Shown piece after piece: positions 11,787 through 21,149 of a stretch of DNA of 64,000 nucleotides (position 1 is the first letter of the stretch; the number at the start of each line of letters is the position of its first letter). The translations under genes were made by a program, and so were the position numbers. The DNA comes from Xiphydria camelus (Eukaryota > Arthropoda > Insecta > Hymenoptera > Xiphydriidae), in contig OY783200.1 in NCBI GenBank assembly GCA_963678675.1, positions 7,142,501 through 7,206,500 on the forward strand, read 5' to 3'. The notes beneath the pieces were generated by a model. It had not been told where the DNA came from. It ran no database searches and saw only the letters and a program-made list of their open reading frames with translations.

Positions 11787-12092
11787 ATGGATTTCGCTAA
11801 ATTAAACGAACTCGGCCAATTGACTGGATATCTGGAGACGAAGAAGTTTTCCGAGCTGGAAATCGGCCGCGAATACCTCATCACTAAAGCGAGGAAGGTC
11901 AAAACGAAATAAGGGCCTAAAATGGTTGTTTATGTGGAAAAGGGTTTCACAGTCTTTCTCCCGTCACGAGTGAGCAAAGTCTTCGAGGAGGACGATGAGT
12001 TTGACAAACTGGAGAAGGCGTGTTGTGAAAATAATCTGTACATAAAGAACCTTGGTGGAAAGAACAATATGTTTGAATTTGTACAAAAGTAA
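11787..12092 (+). pseudogene. OB-like small Polinton protein (P2)
   Basis: It is full length (101 codons) except for one in-frame TAA at 11910 that replaces the Tyr of the TKYGP block. After the stop the frame continues with GFTVFLPSRVSKVFEEDDEF and ends NMFEFVQK. Compared with the intact P5 copy it also reads VVYVEK for VVDVEK. It lies directly inside the TIR, so each TIR end may carry its promoter. The function is unknown; an OB-fold nucleic-acid-binding role is a guess from the motif spacing. Confidence 0.65.
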
Positions 12093-12129
12093 AAATGTTA
12101 ATAAAAAAAAACAAAGAAAAAAGTGTTTA

Positions 12130-12560
12130 GTTCATTTATAACACCTCCGTCGAAAAAGAAATAATGTCCCTCTCTCAACGATTGTTCACTACAGAAGCGA
12201 ATCTATGAATCGTCGCTTGCGATTATTTAGTGTGAGATAGTAGATAAGACTCAAGCCGGCGAGAAGAAATTTCCAGCGTCAGCGCGTTGACGGTACGTGC
12301 ATTCCACTCTCAAGCCGGTGAGGAGAAATGTCCAGCGTCAGCGTGTTTACGGTACGTGCATTCGCTCGTTCGTACATCTAACTGTATGAGTCATTCTACT
12401 TCAGGAGCGAACCTACGAATCGTCGCGCTAGATTGTTTTATCTATAAAACTCGATGAGGTTTGCAACGATGCGCACAACCTGATACTCTGTTATTCTAAT
12501 GTGAAAAGGGCTACTAGGTCCAGCTCATCTCCTCGAGATGCAACTCATTAGCCTGCTTAA
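12130..12560 (+). promoter_or_regulatory. Conserved Polinton control region with TATA box (P2)
   Basis: It has the same module as at 9715: AACGATTGTTC, GAAGCGAATCTATGAATCGT, two CCAGCGTCAGCG units with GACGGTACGTGCATT, GCGAACCTACGAATCGTCGC, and a TATAAAA at 12443-12449 about 160 bp before the Glu-rich start codon. CTCATCTCCTCGAGATGCAAC lies just upstream of the gene in every copy. Confidence 0.6.
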
Positions 12561-12610
12561 AACAGTGGTCGTTGAAGCACCGAGTTTAATTAAAAAAGAA
12601 CGGTGAAAAA

Positions 12611-13154
12611 ATGCCGAACGCACCACCATCACCAGCAAGTGTGCATGAATTTGATCCAGTGCCATACTTCGGTTTACGGTTCAATCGGCGCATAGTAATT
12701 TGTCCCAAGTTGTGGAAAACACTTAATAAAAAGAAGAGGTTCCAGTTAAAGGAGGATGTGTTGGCATCATTACTTATATATGGTGTTGATGGTGTGCACA
12801 CCATAGATGGCTGCAAGTACATCATGAGGGGCAGCTTTCTAATTCCGGTAAGAACATCAATAAATTTTTCATACAACCGAAGTCTAACATTTTGCATGTT
12901 TCTAGAAATTAATGGACCTTGCGGCAAGGAGGGCTGCTAGACGTACGGAAGAGGTGGAGGAGGAGGAGGAGGAGGAGGATGAAGAGGAGGAGGCGGCGGA
13001 GGGGGGGGCGGTGGAGGAGGAGGCAGCGGAGGAGAAGGAGGCAGCGGAGGAGGAGGCGGCGGAGGAGGAGTTGTGGGTGGATGTGGAGGGGCAGGAGGTG
13101 ATGGTGGAGATGGAGGAGGATGACGAGGAGGAGGAGGAGGAGGTCGAGGCATAG
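12611..13154 (+). CDS. Spliced Glu-rich Polinton protein (P2)
   Basis: Exon 1 is 12611-12847 (79 codons) and exon 2 is 12906-13154, joined by a GT-AG intron in phase 0, giving 161 residues. Exon 1 has a compact domain with VPYFGLRFN, VICPKLWKTL and YGVDGVHTIDGCKYIMRG. Exon 2 begins KLMDLAARRAARR and is then almost pure acidic (Glu with Ala and Val). Both splice sites are conserved in the copies at 17378, 21150 and 34146, which supports the model. No known fold is recognised. Acidic tails suit a histone-mimic, chaperone or packaging accessory role, but that is speculation. It is transcribed toward the DVQGF gene, which converges on it. Confidence 0.65.
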
Positions 13155-13244
13155 TTTGTAATATAATATTTTATACACTTTATTTTATACTTTTTAAATT
13201 TTATTATTAAAAATATATATACAAGTTACACATGCAGTTTTACT

Positions 13245-14006
13245 CTACCTCTCGGCAATAAATGCAATGATTAATCGTAGGTCGCGGAACGTCGTAATCG
13301 TCTCTGCCTCTCGGCACCCGGTGATGTCTTCGACATCGATGACAATCGGCGATATTCTTGTCCTCGGTATATTTAGCTGGTAGTGTCTGTCCCACACATC
13401 TTCGATCGTGTTGGCGACAAAGACGGTGAGAAAGTCTTTAGGGAGCTGGGCGATGTCTTCGGTGATCATCGCCGTGAGGCTGTCCGTCTCGAAGAAAATC
13501 TTCAGGGAACGAGTCAAAGATGGTGGATTATCCTTGTGCTTCAGTCAGGTTTCCAAGCGTTTCACATTCTCAGCAGCACAGAAATGTCCATCAGAGTAGT
13601 GACATTGACATCTGAACGTTGGCTCGCTGCGCAGTTTCCGCAGCGAGGGGTAGCCCAGTTCATCCAAATTGGTGATGGTGCACTCGATGTACTCTCGCAA
13701 CCAGCCTTTCTTCTCCTCGCCCTTCACGTACACCGTGGAGACGCCATGTAGATGAGGTCCGAGCACATTTTCATTCATGACGTACGGCACGTCTCCAGAA
13801 TTCCCTGAAAGTCCGTGGAAGTTACGTTGCAACGAGGAATTGCTGCAGTGATACATCGTGGGCAGTTCCCACCAAGGAACTTGAGGCTCGAATAGGAAAG
13901 TCGTAGCCTCCCGTGGCTTAGAGTTGAGGGTGAGCATGGCAAGTTCCTTCACTACGAATCGATTGTGGGGCATCTGGAAGCCCTGTACGTCAACCACGAC
14001 TTCCAT
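13245..14006 (-). pseudogene. DVQGF/VKG conserved Polinton protein (P2)
   Basis: It starts MEVVVDVQGFQMPHNRF and shares FVVKELAML, FHGLSGNSGDVPY, STVYVKGEEKKGW and ENVKRLET with the other copies. Frameshifts near 13540 and 13380 break it. The last part, with the paired-Cys C-terminal region, is out of frame. The family recurs in insect genomes and Polintons without an assigned role. The D-x-Q-G-F start and later K-E resemble an RNase H-like nuclease edge, which is low-confidence inference. It lies 23 bp downstream of the major capsid gene. Confidence 0.65.
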
Positions 14007-14028
14007 GATGGAACTGAACTCCTTGGAG

Positions 14029-15261
14029 CTATACCAGCCTATTTATCACACCGCTGATTGGTCGGTATTCCACTATGCGGTCGTGCAGGATAAGGCAGTA
14101 CGCTGCAGTATCGACGGGGAAATTTGCGCTCGCTTCGAACTCCAGACTCACATCCACCGGTCCCGATTTCACCGACTCGTTTTGCTTCGAACAATCGATG
14201 ACGATGAGGGGTGAGTATTCGGGGAAATCGTCTTTGCTCAGCCACGGTTGGGACTCCTTGCCATAGTATGTGGTCTGGAAATTGGTGTACATCTCGTACA
14301 GCAGGGCATACTGATTGTGTCCAAAATGTCGAGATTGAGGTTTCCGTAGGTTTCCGTAGGAATAGCACTGCGAGTTCAAGAACAGCTTGACGTCTCTGAT
14401 GTTGCAGTGGTCGAATCGACTCGCGTTCTTGTTCTTCTTGTTCTTTCGCCCGATTTGGAAGCCCAGTACGATGTAACGCGGTTTCTCCAACTGCGTCGAG
14501 GTCTTCACGGTCCACACATGATTAGAGGTGCGTGGAAGCATGGGATACTCATACAGTTCCCACGTGCGAAAGCTCATGGAGATGGGTGCATCATTGGCGA
14601 TAAAGTTTAGCAGCTGAATCTTTCGCTGGTCTGAGACCCTGATGTACGACATCATCTACTCCACCTTTAGTATTGCAATGTTGAAGAGTTCCTCGGTTGA
14701 CTGTACAACGGCATTCACATCGCTGTTTGCCCGCCTGAGAATCAGCTCGTGCTTGGAGTTGACGACCATTCGTCGGTAGTCTTCAGCGAAACCGAGCATC
14801 AAGCTCAGCTGTATAGAGACGTCAAAGTAGCCTTCGCCGTTGGTCAGTTTCTTGCTTTCCCTGATATCGAGCCAGCCGGCGTTCTCCAGCAGTGAACGCT
14901 GACCGGGGCCCAGGGACACGAAGCCCTTCATGAGGCTCGTCAGTCCGACATTCTTGCTTCGATCGATCTCGACGGCATTGAGCTCGTAGCGTATCTCCTC
15001 GAAGAGATGGCAGATGCCGCTGTTAACGAGTGCGGTGTTTGCAGCTACCGCAGATCCATCAGCCTTCGGGAGCCGACCGTGCACGTGTAGCGAGCTTCTG
15101 CTCGGCAACAGATACACATCCTGGTGTTGAATGGCGATGCGAATTTCGTCGCTGTTGTTGTAGGTTGACGAGGTGTACGATTGGTGAGCATGCACTTCGC
15201 AGTGGGCGATGGATTCGTCGAAGACGATCGGTGTGTCAACGGTTATGATCTCCTCCATCAT
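14029..15261 (-). pseudogene. Polinton major capsid protein, single nonsense mutation (P2)
   Basis: Its length and sequence match the intact 406-residue copy at 32059 (about 93% at DNA level by eye). The frame is continuous except for one TAG at 14656-14658 where the intact copy has Trp (ILKVEW). A short duplication, GGTTTCCGTA twice near 14340-14360, changes residues before HNQYALL. Landmarks are ICHLFEEIRYELNAVEID, GFAEDYRR and MSFRTWELYEYPM. This is the double-jelly-roll hexon-like protein expected in Polintons; identification is from overall pattern and synteny with minor capsid and protease. Confidence 0.7.
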
Positions 15262-15428
15262 GGTACTGGGTAGACGATAAAGATGCAGCAGCAAAATCGC
15301 ACTTTCACTTCCCCAGTCTTCCTCTTCCGCTGGTTGCTTTCACTCGTAGTCCCAGACTCGTCAGTAGCTCCAGATTCGGACGTGTTAGCACTCTGAGAGG
15401 CACTCGACGACTGATGGTGTCTCGGCAT
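15258..15428 (-). CDS. Small Ser/Thr-rich basic ORF before the capsid gene (P2)
   Basis: It has 56 codons, starting MPRHHQSSSASQSANTSES, then Thr/Ser-rich, then SNQRKRKTGEVK and a hydrophobic Cys-containing end. Its stop overlaps the capsid start codon. The same ORF exists at 31892 in P5 with mostly conservative changes, which suggests real coding. It could be a short protein or an alternative N-terminal leader for the capsid protein. Confidence 0.45.
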   Translation of the reverse strand: MPRHHQSSSASQSANTSESGATDESGTTSESNQRKRKTGEVKVRFCCCIFIVYPVP

Positions 15429-15471
15429 GCTGGTTCACTCTTGTATCCTCGCCCGTGGTAAATGAACCCCA

Positions 15472-15585
15472 TCACGATGACGATTTGATGTGCAATCTCA
15501 CGATTATGACTTCGCCACGGAAATTCACCAAGTCCACGTCTTGATCGACCAATCGCAGCTGAAGATGGTGTATTGCTCGAACGGC
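15472..15585 (-). pseudogene. Minor capsid protein, C-terminal 38 codons (P2)
   Basis: The frame corresponds to the end of the intact gene at 31156-31848 (IQLRLVDQ through VRLHVKSSS). It is cut upstream at AACGGC/TGTAGATAAG, where the P3 TIR begins. The rest of this gene copy is not found in the window. Confidence 0.65.
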
Positions 15586-16480
15586 TGTAGATAAGCTAGG
15601 CGGGTTCTGGGCCACCCACGTGACCAAAAATGGCGGGAAATTTAAATTTTGCGGAATTCTAACTTACCGACGTAGTGTGGATGGGATGTGGGCTTTGTTA
15701 CTGATGGAACTCTGACTTACCGACGGAGCACGAGCGGCCATTTTGAATTTAGTCCCAACGGAGCTCAACCATTGGTCGAACCTCACCCCCGGAGCTCTGC
15801 CATTGGTCGAACTCCCACATCCCGACCTCGCTCGCCACGCCATCTCGACTTCGCTCGTAACGCCATCTGGCGGTCCTTCACATCGCTCGCAGCGCCATCT
15901 CGGCCACGCTCGTAACGCTATCTGGCGGACCCTCACTTCGCTCGCAGTGCCATCTCGATGACCTCCACCCACTTTGGTTCCAACTTGCACGTGGTAACGC
16001 TACTGCGCACGTCCTGCTATCAAATTTCGCTGACTCGCGTATGCAGACTCGGTCTTGCTTGCACGTGCATCAAATTACAACGCTACTGCGCACGTCTGAT
16101 TCCTGGAATTGTTGTGTCTTGCGATCAAATTTCGCTGACTCGCGTGTGCAGGCTCGGTCTTGCTCCAAGCAGCTGCAAACTTGCACGTGCATCAAATTCC
16201 AACGCTACTGCGCACGTCCGATCCCCGGAATTGTTGTGTCTCCGGCTATCAAATTTCGCTGACTCTCGCGTGTGCCATCCCGACAGAACAGATTCCAGCT
16301 TGCACGTGGCAACGCTACTGCGCACGTCCGATTCCTGGAATTGTTGACAGACCTTGAGACATGATGACATCACTGTCTACCCCCACTCCTCACTGTTGCT
16401 AGGCAGAATGCAGCTGAACGATTCACCCCCACCACTGAGTAGTGATTGGCTATAAAACCCCCAAGTCTTTGAGGTGTCGC
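15586..16480 (+). repeat. P3 terminal repeat with internal minisatellite
   Basis: It has the same architecture as the P2 TIR, including ATGGCGGGAAATTTAAATTT near 15630, CACGTGACC, and CGCTCGYAACGCCATCTGGCGG units. Four copies of the AACGCTACTGCGCACGTCCG unit lie between 15990 and 16340, against two to three in P2. Confidence 0.7.
16451..16457 (+). promoter_or_regulatory. TATA box of the OB-like gene (P3)
   Basis: TATAAAA follows GTGATTGGC (a CCAAT box in reverse) and lies 44-50 bp upstream of the start codon at 16501. P1, P2 and P5 have the weaker CTACAAAAACC at the same place. Confidence 0.6.
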
Positions 16481-16500
16481 CATCAGTCACAGCTAAGAAA

Positions 16501-16812
16501 ATGGACTTCACGAAACTCAATGAGCTCGGCAGATCAGCCGGATATTTGGAGGTTAAAAAATTCTCTGAACTAGAGGTTGGAAAGGAGTATCTGATCACTC
16601 GAGTGAAGATGGTTACAACAAAATACGGTTTGAAGATCGTTGTCGACCTGGAGAAGAGTTTTGGAGTCTTCCTCCCATCACGAGTCAATAAACTCTTCAA
16701 GGATGCTGATGATGAGGAGTTTAAGATGTTGGTCAAAGAGTGCAGCGAGAATAAGCTGCACTTGAAGTATCTAGGTGGTTAGTACAATTTTTTCGAGTTT
16801 GTTAGGAAATAA
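16501..16812 (+). pseudogene. OB-like small Polinton protein (P3)
   Basis: It starts MDFTKLNELGRSAGYLEVKK. The core SELEVGKEYLITRVK, TKYGLKIVVDLEKSF and VFLPSRVNKLF is preserved to LKYLGG, where TAG at 16780 replaces a Lys codon. The frame then continues YNFFEFVRK to a second stop at 16810. It is more diverged from P2 and P5 than they are from each other, so it belongs to another sublineage. Confidence 0.65.
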
Positions 16813-16914
16813 ATTGTGAAACAAACTGGAGTTATGAATAAAAATTGCAAAGAAATAAATGTGTTTCATTCATTTATAACTTTAAAACCTCAACCCCCCC
16901 CCCCCCCGTCGAAA

Positions 16915-17340
16915 GAAATAATTTCTCTCTCTCAACGATTGCTCATCGGTGTACTACAGAAGCGAATCTACAAATGGTTGCTCGCGATTATTTAGTGTAA
17001 GCAAGTAGATGAGACTCAAGCCGGCGTGTTGACGGTACGTGCATCCCGCTCTCCAGCCGGCGAGAAGAAATGTCCAGCGTCAGCGCGTTGACGGTACATG
17101 CATTCCGCTCTCCAGCCGGTGAGGCGAAATGTTCAGCGCCAGCGCGTTGACGGTACATGCATTCGCTCATTCGTACATCTAACTGCATGAGTCATTCTAC
17201 TTCAGAAGCGAACCTACGAATCGTCGCGCGAGATTGTTTTGTCTATAAAACTCGATGAGGTTTGCAGCGATGCGCACAACCTGATACTCTATTATTCTGA
17301 TATGAAAAGGGCTACTAGGTCCAGCTCATCTCCTCGAGAT
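16915..17340 (+). promoter_or_regulatory. Conserved Polinton control region with TATA box (P3)
   Basis: Three tandem units of about 56 bp (AGCCGGYGAG through GACGGTACATGCATTC) lie at 17015-17165, more than in P1 or P2, followed by GCGAACCTACGAATCGTCGC and TATAAAA at 17244-17250. A run of 15 C residues occurs near 16893. Confidence 0.6.
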
Positions 17341-17377
17341 GCATCTCATTAGTCTGTTTAAAGCCACAGCAGTGACA

Positions 17378-17924
17378 ATGCCGAACGAATCACCATCACC
17401 AGAAAGTGTTCACGAATTTGACCAAGTACCATACTTCGGTTTAAGATTCAATGGGCGTATAATAATTTGCCCTAAGTTATGGAAGACATTTAGTGACAAG
17501 AAGAGACTCCAGTTAAAGAGTGATGTGTTAACATCGTTACAAGTATATGGTGTTGATGGTGTGCACACCATAGATGGCTGCAAGTACATCATGAGGGGCA
17601 GTTTTTTAATTCCGGTAAGAACATCAATAAATTTGTCATACAACTGAAGTCTAACATTTTGCATGTTTCTAGAAATTAATGGGCCTTGCGGCAAGGAGTG
17701 CTGCTAGATGCATGGGAGAGGTGGAGGAGGAGGATGAAGAGGAGGAGGAGGATGAAGAGGAGGAGGATGCGGATGAAGAGGAGGAGGAGGAGGCAGCGGA
17801 GGAGGAGGCGGCGGAGGAGGACGAGGCAGCGGAGGAGGAGTGGGTGGAGGTGTGGGGGTGGACGTGGATGGGCAGGAGGGGGTGGTGGAGATGGAGGATG
17901 AGGAGGAGGAGGGGTAGTTTGTAA
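17378..17924 (+). CDS. Spliced Glu-rich Polinton protein (P3)
   Basis: Exon 1 is 17378-17614 (79 codons) and exon 2 starts 17673 after the same acceptor as in P2. The exon-1 domain is about 85-90% identical to P2 (VPYFGLRFNGRI, ICPKLWKTF, GVHTIDGCKYIMRG). In exon 2 the acidic tract shifts into a Trp/Gly/Arg frame after EEWVEV, probably by a slip in the GGA repeats, and ends at 17924. The intron position and N-terminal domain argue for a real gene. The tail is probably damaged. Confidence 0.55.
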
Positions 17925-17999
17925 TATATTATTTTAAACATTTTATTTTAAATTTTTCTCAATTTTATTAATAAAAATATATACAGGTTACATGCATTT

Positions 18000-18530
18000 T
18001 TACTCTACCTCTCGGCAATAAATACAATCCTTAATCATAGGTCGCGGACCGTCGTAATCGTCTCTGCCTCTCGGCACCCGGTGATGTCTTCGACATCGAC
18101 GACAATCGGCGATACTCTTGTCCTCGGTATATTTAGCCGGTAGTCTGTTCCATGCATCGTCGATCGTGTTCGCGGCAAAGACGGTGAGAAAGTCTATAGG
18201 GAGCTGGGCGATGTCTTCGGCGGTCATTGAGGTGAGACTCTCCGTCTCGGAGAAAATCTTCAGGAAACGTCCATCGGAGTAGTGGCGCTGACATCTGAAT
18301 GTTGGCTCGCTGCACAGTTTCCTCAGCGAGGGAGAACCCAGCTCATCCAAATTGAAAATGGTGCACTCGGTGTACTCTCGCAACCAGTCTTTCTTCTCCT
18401 CGCCCTTCACGTACACCGTGGAGACACCACGTAGATGAGGTCCGAGCATATTTTCAATCATGACGCACGGCACGTCCCCAGAGTTCCACAATCGTCTGAG
18501 CCTCTCGGCACCCGGCGATATATGCGACAT
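18000..18530 (-). pseudogene. DVQGF/VKG protein, second partial tandem copy (P3)
   Basis: It begins inside the family at WNSGDVPCVMIENML and runs through [37 protein letters not shown] and the Cys-rich end DCRRCRRHH through CIYCREVE. An internal deletion joins HYSDGRF directly to LKIFSETES. It follows the longer copy head to tail, so the two arose by a partial tandem duplication. Confidence 0.6.
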
Positions 18531-19183
18531 CGACTACAATCGGTGATATCCTTGTCCTCGGTATAATTAGCCGGTAGCCTGTCCCATGCATTTTCGATCT
18601 CTCTGAGGAACTCTTTAGGGAGCTGATCGATGTCTTCGGCGGTCATCGAGTTGAGATTCATAGTCTGGAAGAAAATCCTCAAGGAACGTTCCAAAGATGG
18701 AGAATTATCCTTGTACTTCAGCCAGGTTTCCAAACGTTTGACGTTCTCAGCGGCGCAGAAATATCCATCGGAGCAGTGATGCCGACATCTGGACTTTGGC
18801 TCCTTGTGCAGTTTCCTCAACGATGGGTAATCCAGTTCATCCAAATTGATGATGGTGCACTCGGTGTACTCCCGCAACCAGGCTTTCTTCTCCTCGCCCT
18901 TCACGTACACCGTGGAGGTACCACGTAGATGAGGCTCGAACACTTGTTTGAACATGACGTATGGCACGTCCCCAGAATTCCACAAAAGTCCATGGAAGTG
19001 ACGTTGCAGCCAGGAATTGCTGCAGCGATACGGCGCTGACAGATGCCACCAAGGAAACGGAGGCTTGAAGAGGAAAGTCGTGGCTTCCTGTGGCTCAGAG
19101 TTGAGGGGGAGCATGACAAGTTCCTTTGGCACGAATCGGCTGCCGGGTATCTTGAAGCCCTGTACGTCGACCACGACTTCCAT
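18531..19183 (-). pseudogene. DVQGF/VKG conserved Polinton protein (P3)
   Basis: The frame is open from MEVVVDVQGFKIPGSRF through WWHLSAPYRCSNSWLQRHF, TVYVKGEEKKAW, a Cys/His cluster (CRHHCSDGYFC) and YTEDKDITDCSRCR. It loses the last residues by fusion to the second copy near 18530. The Cys/His pairs suggest two small zinc-binding sites, one central and one at the C-terminus. Function is unknown. Confidence 0.6.
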
Positions 19184-19200
19184 GGTGGAACTGAGCTCCT

Positions 19201-19340
19201 CGGAGCTATGTCAGCCTATTTACCACACGTCGTAGAGGATAAGGCAGTACGCTACAGTATCGAGGGGGGAAATTTACACTCCCTTCGAACTCCAGACGCA
19301 TGTCTACCAGCCCCCGATTTCACCGACTCGTTCCCAGCGC
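19201..19340 (-). pseudogene. Major capsid protein 3'-end remnant (P3)
   Basis: It matches the last 40-50 codons of the capsid genes at 14029 and 32059 (around GATAAGGCAGTACGCT and CCCGATTTCACCGACTCG) with indels, and stops abruptly at about 19340. Confidence 0.5.
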
Positions 19341-19622
19341 CCAACCAAATTTACTCTTGTACTTTGAGCGGATATATCTCAAATACCGTTCAACGGGTGG
19401 GCATTTTATCTGATTAGTCTCAATAAACACTATAATTTTTATGAATGAAAATCCGCAAAACAGTTTCTGTTAGGTGCAAAACATAGTCTTACATTACATT
19501 TTCTGCAAAATACTTGTGTCTGACCTGATTTGCAGTTTTTACATCTACCTTTTTGTCCATATATGGGAAAATGATCTAGCTTATCAAGACTGCAGTCATT
19601 GTCGGGTCTTGGTTCAATCGCA
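19341..19622 (-). pseudogene. piggyBac transposase C-terminal fragment
   Basis: The minus strand reads DHFPIYGQKGRCKNC, then FCRKCNVRLCFAPNRNCF and a stop. This is the Cys-rich C-terminal domain of piggyBac-type transposases, followed by about 90 bp of 3' flank. It joins the end of the ATPase gene directly near 19622, so it marks a recombination breakpoint between P3 and P5. No complete piggyBac is present. Confidence 0.65.
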
Positions 19623-19963
19623 TTTATCAGGTTTACGAAGCAATCGAAATCCCTTCTGTATCTGCCCTCGTTGAGCTCCCGACCCTTGTCGATGACAACG
19701 AATCCGTACTTGTCGGCATTTCAGCAAACAGAGCTTATGTCATTGAACTTTGCGTAAGACATGCCCGTGTTCACATGATCGTCGTAAACGTGTCGGAGAT
19801 TCATGTCATCCTGCCGTAAGAGCACCAGCATGTTGGCATTATCGCGCACCAGGTGCTTGGGAATGCGGGTGTACGTCTGACAGAGGTAGAAGCAGTCGAC
19901 GTCCATGTGTCTGCCCATGCAGAAAAAGGCTCTGATGCCGTCTTGCTTCCCGCAAGCGACATC
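19623..19963 (-). pseudogene. Polinton packaging ATPase, C-terminal part (P5)
   Basis: It encodes FFCMGRHMDVDCFYLCQTY, RIPKHLVRDNANMLVLLRQD and HVNTGMSYAKF, then a TGA in place of the Trp found at 39660, then NADKYGFVVIDKG and a fused end. This is the region after Walker B in the A32/FtsK-like ATPases of Polintons. The 5' part lies beyond P4 at 30143-30520. The two halves join exactly across GACATC. Confidence 0.75.
19958..19963. other. Target site duplication of P4, left
   Basis: GACATC directly precedes the terminal AGTAGATAAG. The uninterrupted gene at 39480 carries a single GATGTC, its complement, at the same codon. Six bases is the known Polinton duplication length. Confidence 0.9.
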
Positions 19964-20530
19964 AGTAGATAAGCTAAGCGGGTTCTGGACCACCACGTGA
20001 CCAGAAGTCGCGGAAGATTTGAATGTTATCGAAGCGCGCATGCGTCGTGGCGGGGGATTTGAATTCATATGATGGAGCTCCACCATTGGTTGAACCCCGC
20101 CTACCCACGTGATCAAAATGGCGGCTCGCCCACGTGACCAAAATTGGCGGCTCGCCACGTGACCAGAAGTAGCGGGAGATTTGAATGTTGTCGAAGCGCG
20201 CATGCGTCTTGGCGGGGGATTTGAATTCATATGATGGAGCTCCACCATTGGTTGAACCCCGCCTACCCACGTGATCAAAATGGCGGCTCACCACGTGACC
20301 AAAAGTGGCGGGAGATTTGAATTTCACATGCGTCGTGGCGGGGGATTTGAATTCGCGTGATGGAGCTCTCCGCCATTGGTTGGACCCCCTCTCCCACGCG
20401 ACTAAAATTGGCGGGGGATTTGAATGACGGTTCTGCCTCATCCACGTGATCAAAAGTGGCATGCGTCGTGGCGGGGGGGGGGGGGGGATTTGAATTCGCG
20501 CGACGGAGCTCCACCACCTAGCGCGTGATA
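19964..20530 (+). repeat. P4 left terminal inverted repeat
   Basis: It pairs with 29590-30142. It consists of repeated blocks: CACGTGACCARAAGTSGCGG, GATTTGAATTC, GCATGCGTCGTGGCGGGGGA and GATGGAGCTCCACCATTGGT. CACGTG E-boxes occur about eight times and GGCGGGRGATTTGAA E2F-like cores about as often. A 14-bp G run lies near 20475. Confidence 0.85.
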
Positions 20531-20814
20531 AAAAATGTTGGTAAATTTCAATTTCGCATGTAACACCGCTATTACGGAGCTCCGCCACCCATTCCCCGAC
20601 CCCATGTAATCCAATTTTAGGGGAATTAATTAGTCATACGACAATTTAGCTGGAATTTTTGAGTCACATGGTTTTTACAGGAAAGAAGAGAGATATAACT
20701 TGTTAGTATTTTACTGACTCAATAACGATTGAAATTTATGAAAAAAGAATGAAAAGATACTAATAAATAAATAAAATAAATTGATTTGTAACTTTAAAAA
20801 GTCCATCGATAGAA

Positions 20815-21110
20815 ATACCTTTACCCAACGATTGCTCGTCGATGTACTTCAGAAGCGAGCCTACGAATCATCGCTCGCGATTGCTTATTGTAATCAACCC
20901 GATAAGACTCAAGCCTGCGAGATCCAGCGTTAGCGCGTTGACGGTACGTGCATTCGTATATCTAACTGCTCACCCTCGGAGCGCTCTAAGAGTTTTGCAG
21001 CGATTGATGACGCGGTGAGGTTCACCGTGATGGGTGTAACCTGATACCGTATTAGTTTGATAAGAAATATCGACTAGGCCCAGCTGCATCTCTCGAGATG
21101 CAACTCATTA
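20815..21110 (+). promoter_or_regulatory. Conserved Polinton control region (P4, left)
   Basis: It has CAACGATTGCTCGTCGATGT, GAAGCGAGCCTACGAATCAT, CCAGCGTTAGCGCGTTGACG, and CTCGAGATGCAACTCATTAG just before the Glu-rich gene. Only one CCAGCGT unit remains and the TATA box of the other copies is not obvious. The interval 20531-20815 is AT-rich spacer. Confidence 0.5.
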
Positions 21111-21149
21111 GTATGCTTAATACAGTTGTGCAACGCGGACAAAAAAAAA

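Larger units (their letters stand above)
10876..15585 (+). mobile_element. Polinton copy P2, left half
   Basis: It starts with the terminal AGTAGGTCAGCTAGGCGGG and carries the TIR, OB-like gene, control region, spliced Glu-rich gene (all plus), then the DVQGF protein, major capsid, small Ser-rich ORF and the C-terminal end of the minor capsid gene (all minus). It is interrupted at 15585 by the start of P3, and its remaining half is absent from the window. Confidence 0.8.
15586..19340 (+). mobile_element. Polinton copy P3, left part
   Basis: It begins TGTAGATAAGCTAGGCGGGT, differing by one base from the AGTAGATAAG terminus of P4, inside the minor capsid gene of P2. It contains TIR, OB-like gene, control region, Glu-rich gene (plus), a partly duplicated DVQGF gene and a remnant of the capsid 3' end (minus). 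It is truncated at about 19340 against a piggyBac fragment. No right end was found, so no target duplication can be checked. Confidence 0.7.

Noticed and set aside
12909..13178. Pro-, Leu- or Arg-rich ORFs on both strands at the Glu-rich exons (also 17669-17941, 21774-22031, 34081-34370)
   Set aside because: They are alternative frames of GGA/GAG repeat DNA; only the spliced Glu frame is conserved between copies.
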